The position numbers were made by a program, and so were the translations under genes. Source: JANLHG01 sp964359745 (GTDB lineage: Bacteria; Patescibacteriota; Minisyncoccia; Phycocordibacterales; PALSA-1337). From it: DNA of 5,199 nt. Below the pieces are notes generated by a model. That model was not told the DNA's origin. It made no database searches and was given only the letters and a program-made list of their open reading frames with translations. The stretch covers positions 1 through 5,199 of the forward strand of contig CAYHTR010000024.1 in assembly GCA_964359745.1 (NCBI GenBank). Direction: 5' to 3'. Below, one piece after another: positions 4,787 to 5,199 of this stretch (positions are counted from its first letter, which is position 1; each line of letters begins with the position of its first letter).

Positions 4787-4792
4787 TACACT

Positions 4793-5199
4793 ATGGAGAC
4801 AATTACTTTTTTCGTAATAATTCTTTTTATTATCAATCTTGTGTTGATATATTTACTTTTTAAACGTGGAAAAATAGAATTACCCAAACAAGATGATACT
4901 GGTTTTAAGCTTATTCTTCAACAGGTAAATGAGTTAGCTAGGACAGTTGATGTTAAAATGGGTCAAACTGCTCGTGATATGGGTGATGTGGTCCATAGAC
5001 AATTTTCAGAATCTCAAAAGCTTATTAAGGAAGTGACTCAAGGTTTAACAAAGTTGGATGAGACGAATCGTCAAGTAGTTTCTTTTGCCGATCAATTGCA
5101 AAATTTGCAGGATATTTTAAAAAATCCGAAACAGCGGGGAATATTAGGCGAATATTATTTGGAAACATTATTGAAAAATGTTTTACCACCCGGAAGTTA
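4793..5199 (+). CDS. rmuC: RmuC family protein, 5' part (cut by the right edge)
   Basis: RmuC proteins are predicted nuclease-fold proteins, named from an E. coli gene that limits recombination at inverted repeats; the biochemical activity is poorly defined. The visible 135 residues have the family's layout. An N-terminal membrane anchor (about 4-23, ITFFVIILFIINLVLIYLLF) is followed by a basic KRGK and a polar helical coiled-coil-like region (about 36-108) with regular hydrophobic spacing. The start of the conserved RmuC domain, LKNPKQRGILGEYYLETLL (109-127), comes last. This suggests a membrane-tethered protein facing the cytoplasm. The ATG at 4793 coincides with the predicted +1 of its promoter, and no in-frame start upstream fits. 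The frame is open to the right edge, so the catalytic domain is not seen. It is divergent from yqeY with a 35-bp gap. Confidence 0.88.
   Translation, partial: METITFFVIILFIINLVLIYLLFKRGKIELPKQDDTGFKLILQQVNELARTVDVKMGQTARDMGDVVHRQFSESQKLIKEVTQGLTKLDETNRQVVSFADQLQNLQDILKNPKQRGILGEYYLETLLKNVLPPGS

Noticed and set aside
1..5199. CRISPR array, transposase or toxin-antitoxin pair
   Set aside because: No regularly spaced direct repeats, no transposase or integrase motifs and no small paired genes were found.

Overview
The window looks like a piece of a small, AT-rich bacterial genome, most likely a member of the Candidate Phyla Radiation (Patescibacteria, Parcubacteria-like). This is inferred from the low G+C of the core genes, very tight gene packing, tRNA genes without encoded CCA, absence of convincing Shine-Dalgarno sites, and divergent but full-domain versions of MurD, MiaA, ParB, YqeY and RmuC. 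No database search was possible.

Layout, left to right. (1) The 3' part of murD (peptidoglycan ligase, + strand; its N-terminus lies off the left edge). (2) Directly behind the murD stop, a stretch of about 49% G+C by hand count of 180 bases, against about 26% in three sampled murD lines. It carries an unrecognised reading frame that continues in the murD frame after the TAG and has no ATG or GTG start. It ends at its own strong intrinsic terminator. (3) A 63-bp nested inverted repeat, then a small ribosomal protein gene (bL33, rpmG, + strand). (4) A minus-strand unit: tRNA-Leu(CAA), miaA, tRNA-Trp(CCA). These genes touch or overlap. (5) An 88-bp long inverted repeat between divergent promoters. 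(6) parB (+), convergent with yqeY (-) with 3 bp between the stops. (7) A 35-bp divergent spacer, then the 5' part of rmuC (+), cut by the right edge.

Two ideas tie the window together. First, parB, yqeY and rmuC each have an extended -10 box (TGN then TATAAT or TACAAT) followed by exactly six bases and then ATG. The predicted +1 is therefore the A of the start codon, which would make the mRNAs leaderless. Second, miaA, whose product isopentenylates A37 of tRNAs that read UNN codons, sits between two tRNA genes that are both expected MiaA substrates (A36-A37-A38). Its start codon lies 2 nt after the tRNA-Leu 3' end, and its last 14 nt, including the stop codon, lie inside the tRNA-Trp gene. 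Processing of the tRNAs would thus directly set both ends of the miaA message. That arrangement is visible in the sequence; any regulatory meaning is inference.

No CRISPR array, transposase, rRNA, parS-like site or riboswitch was recognised.
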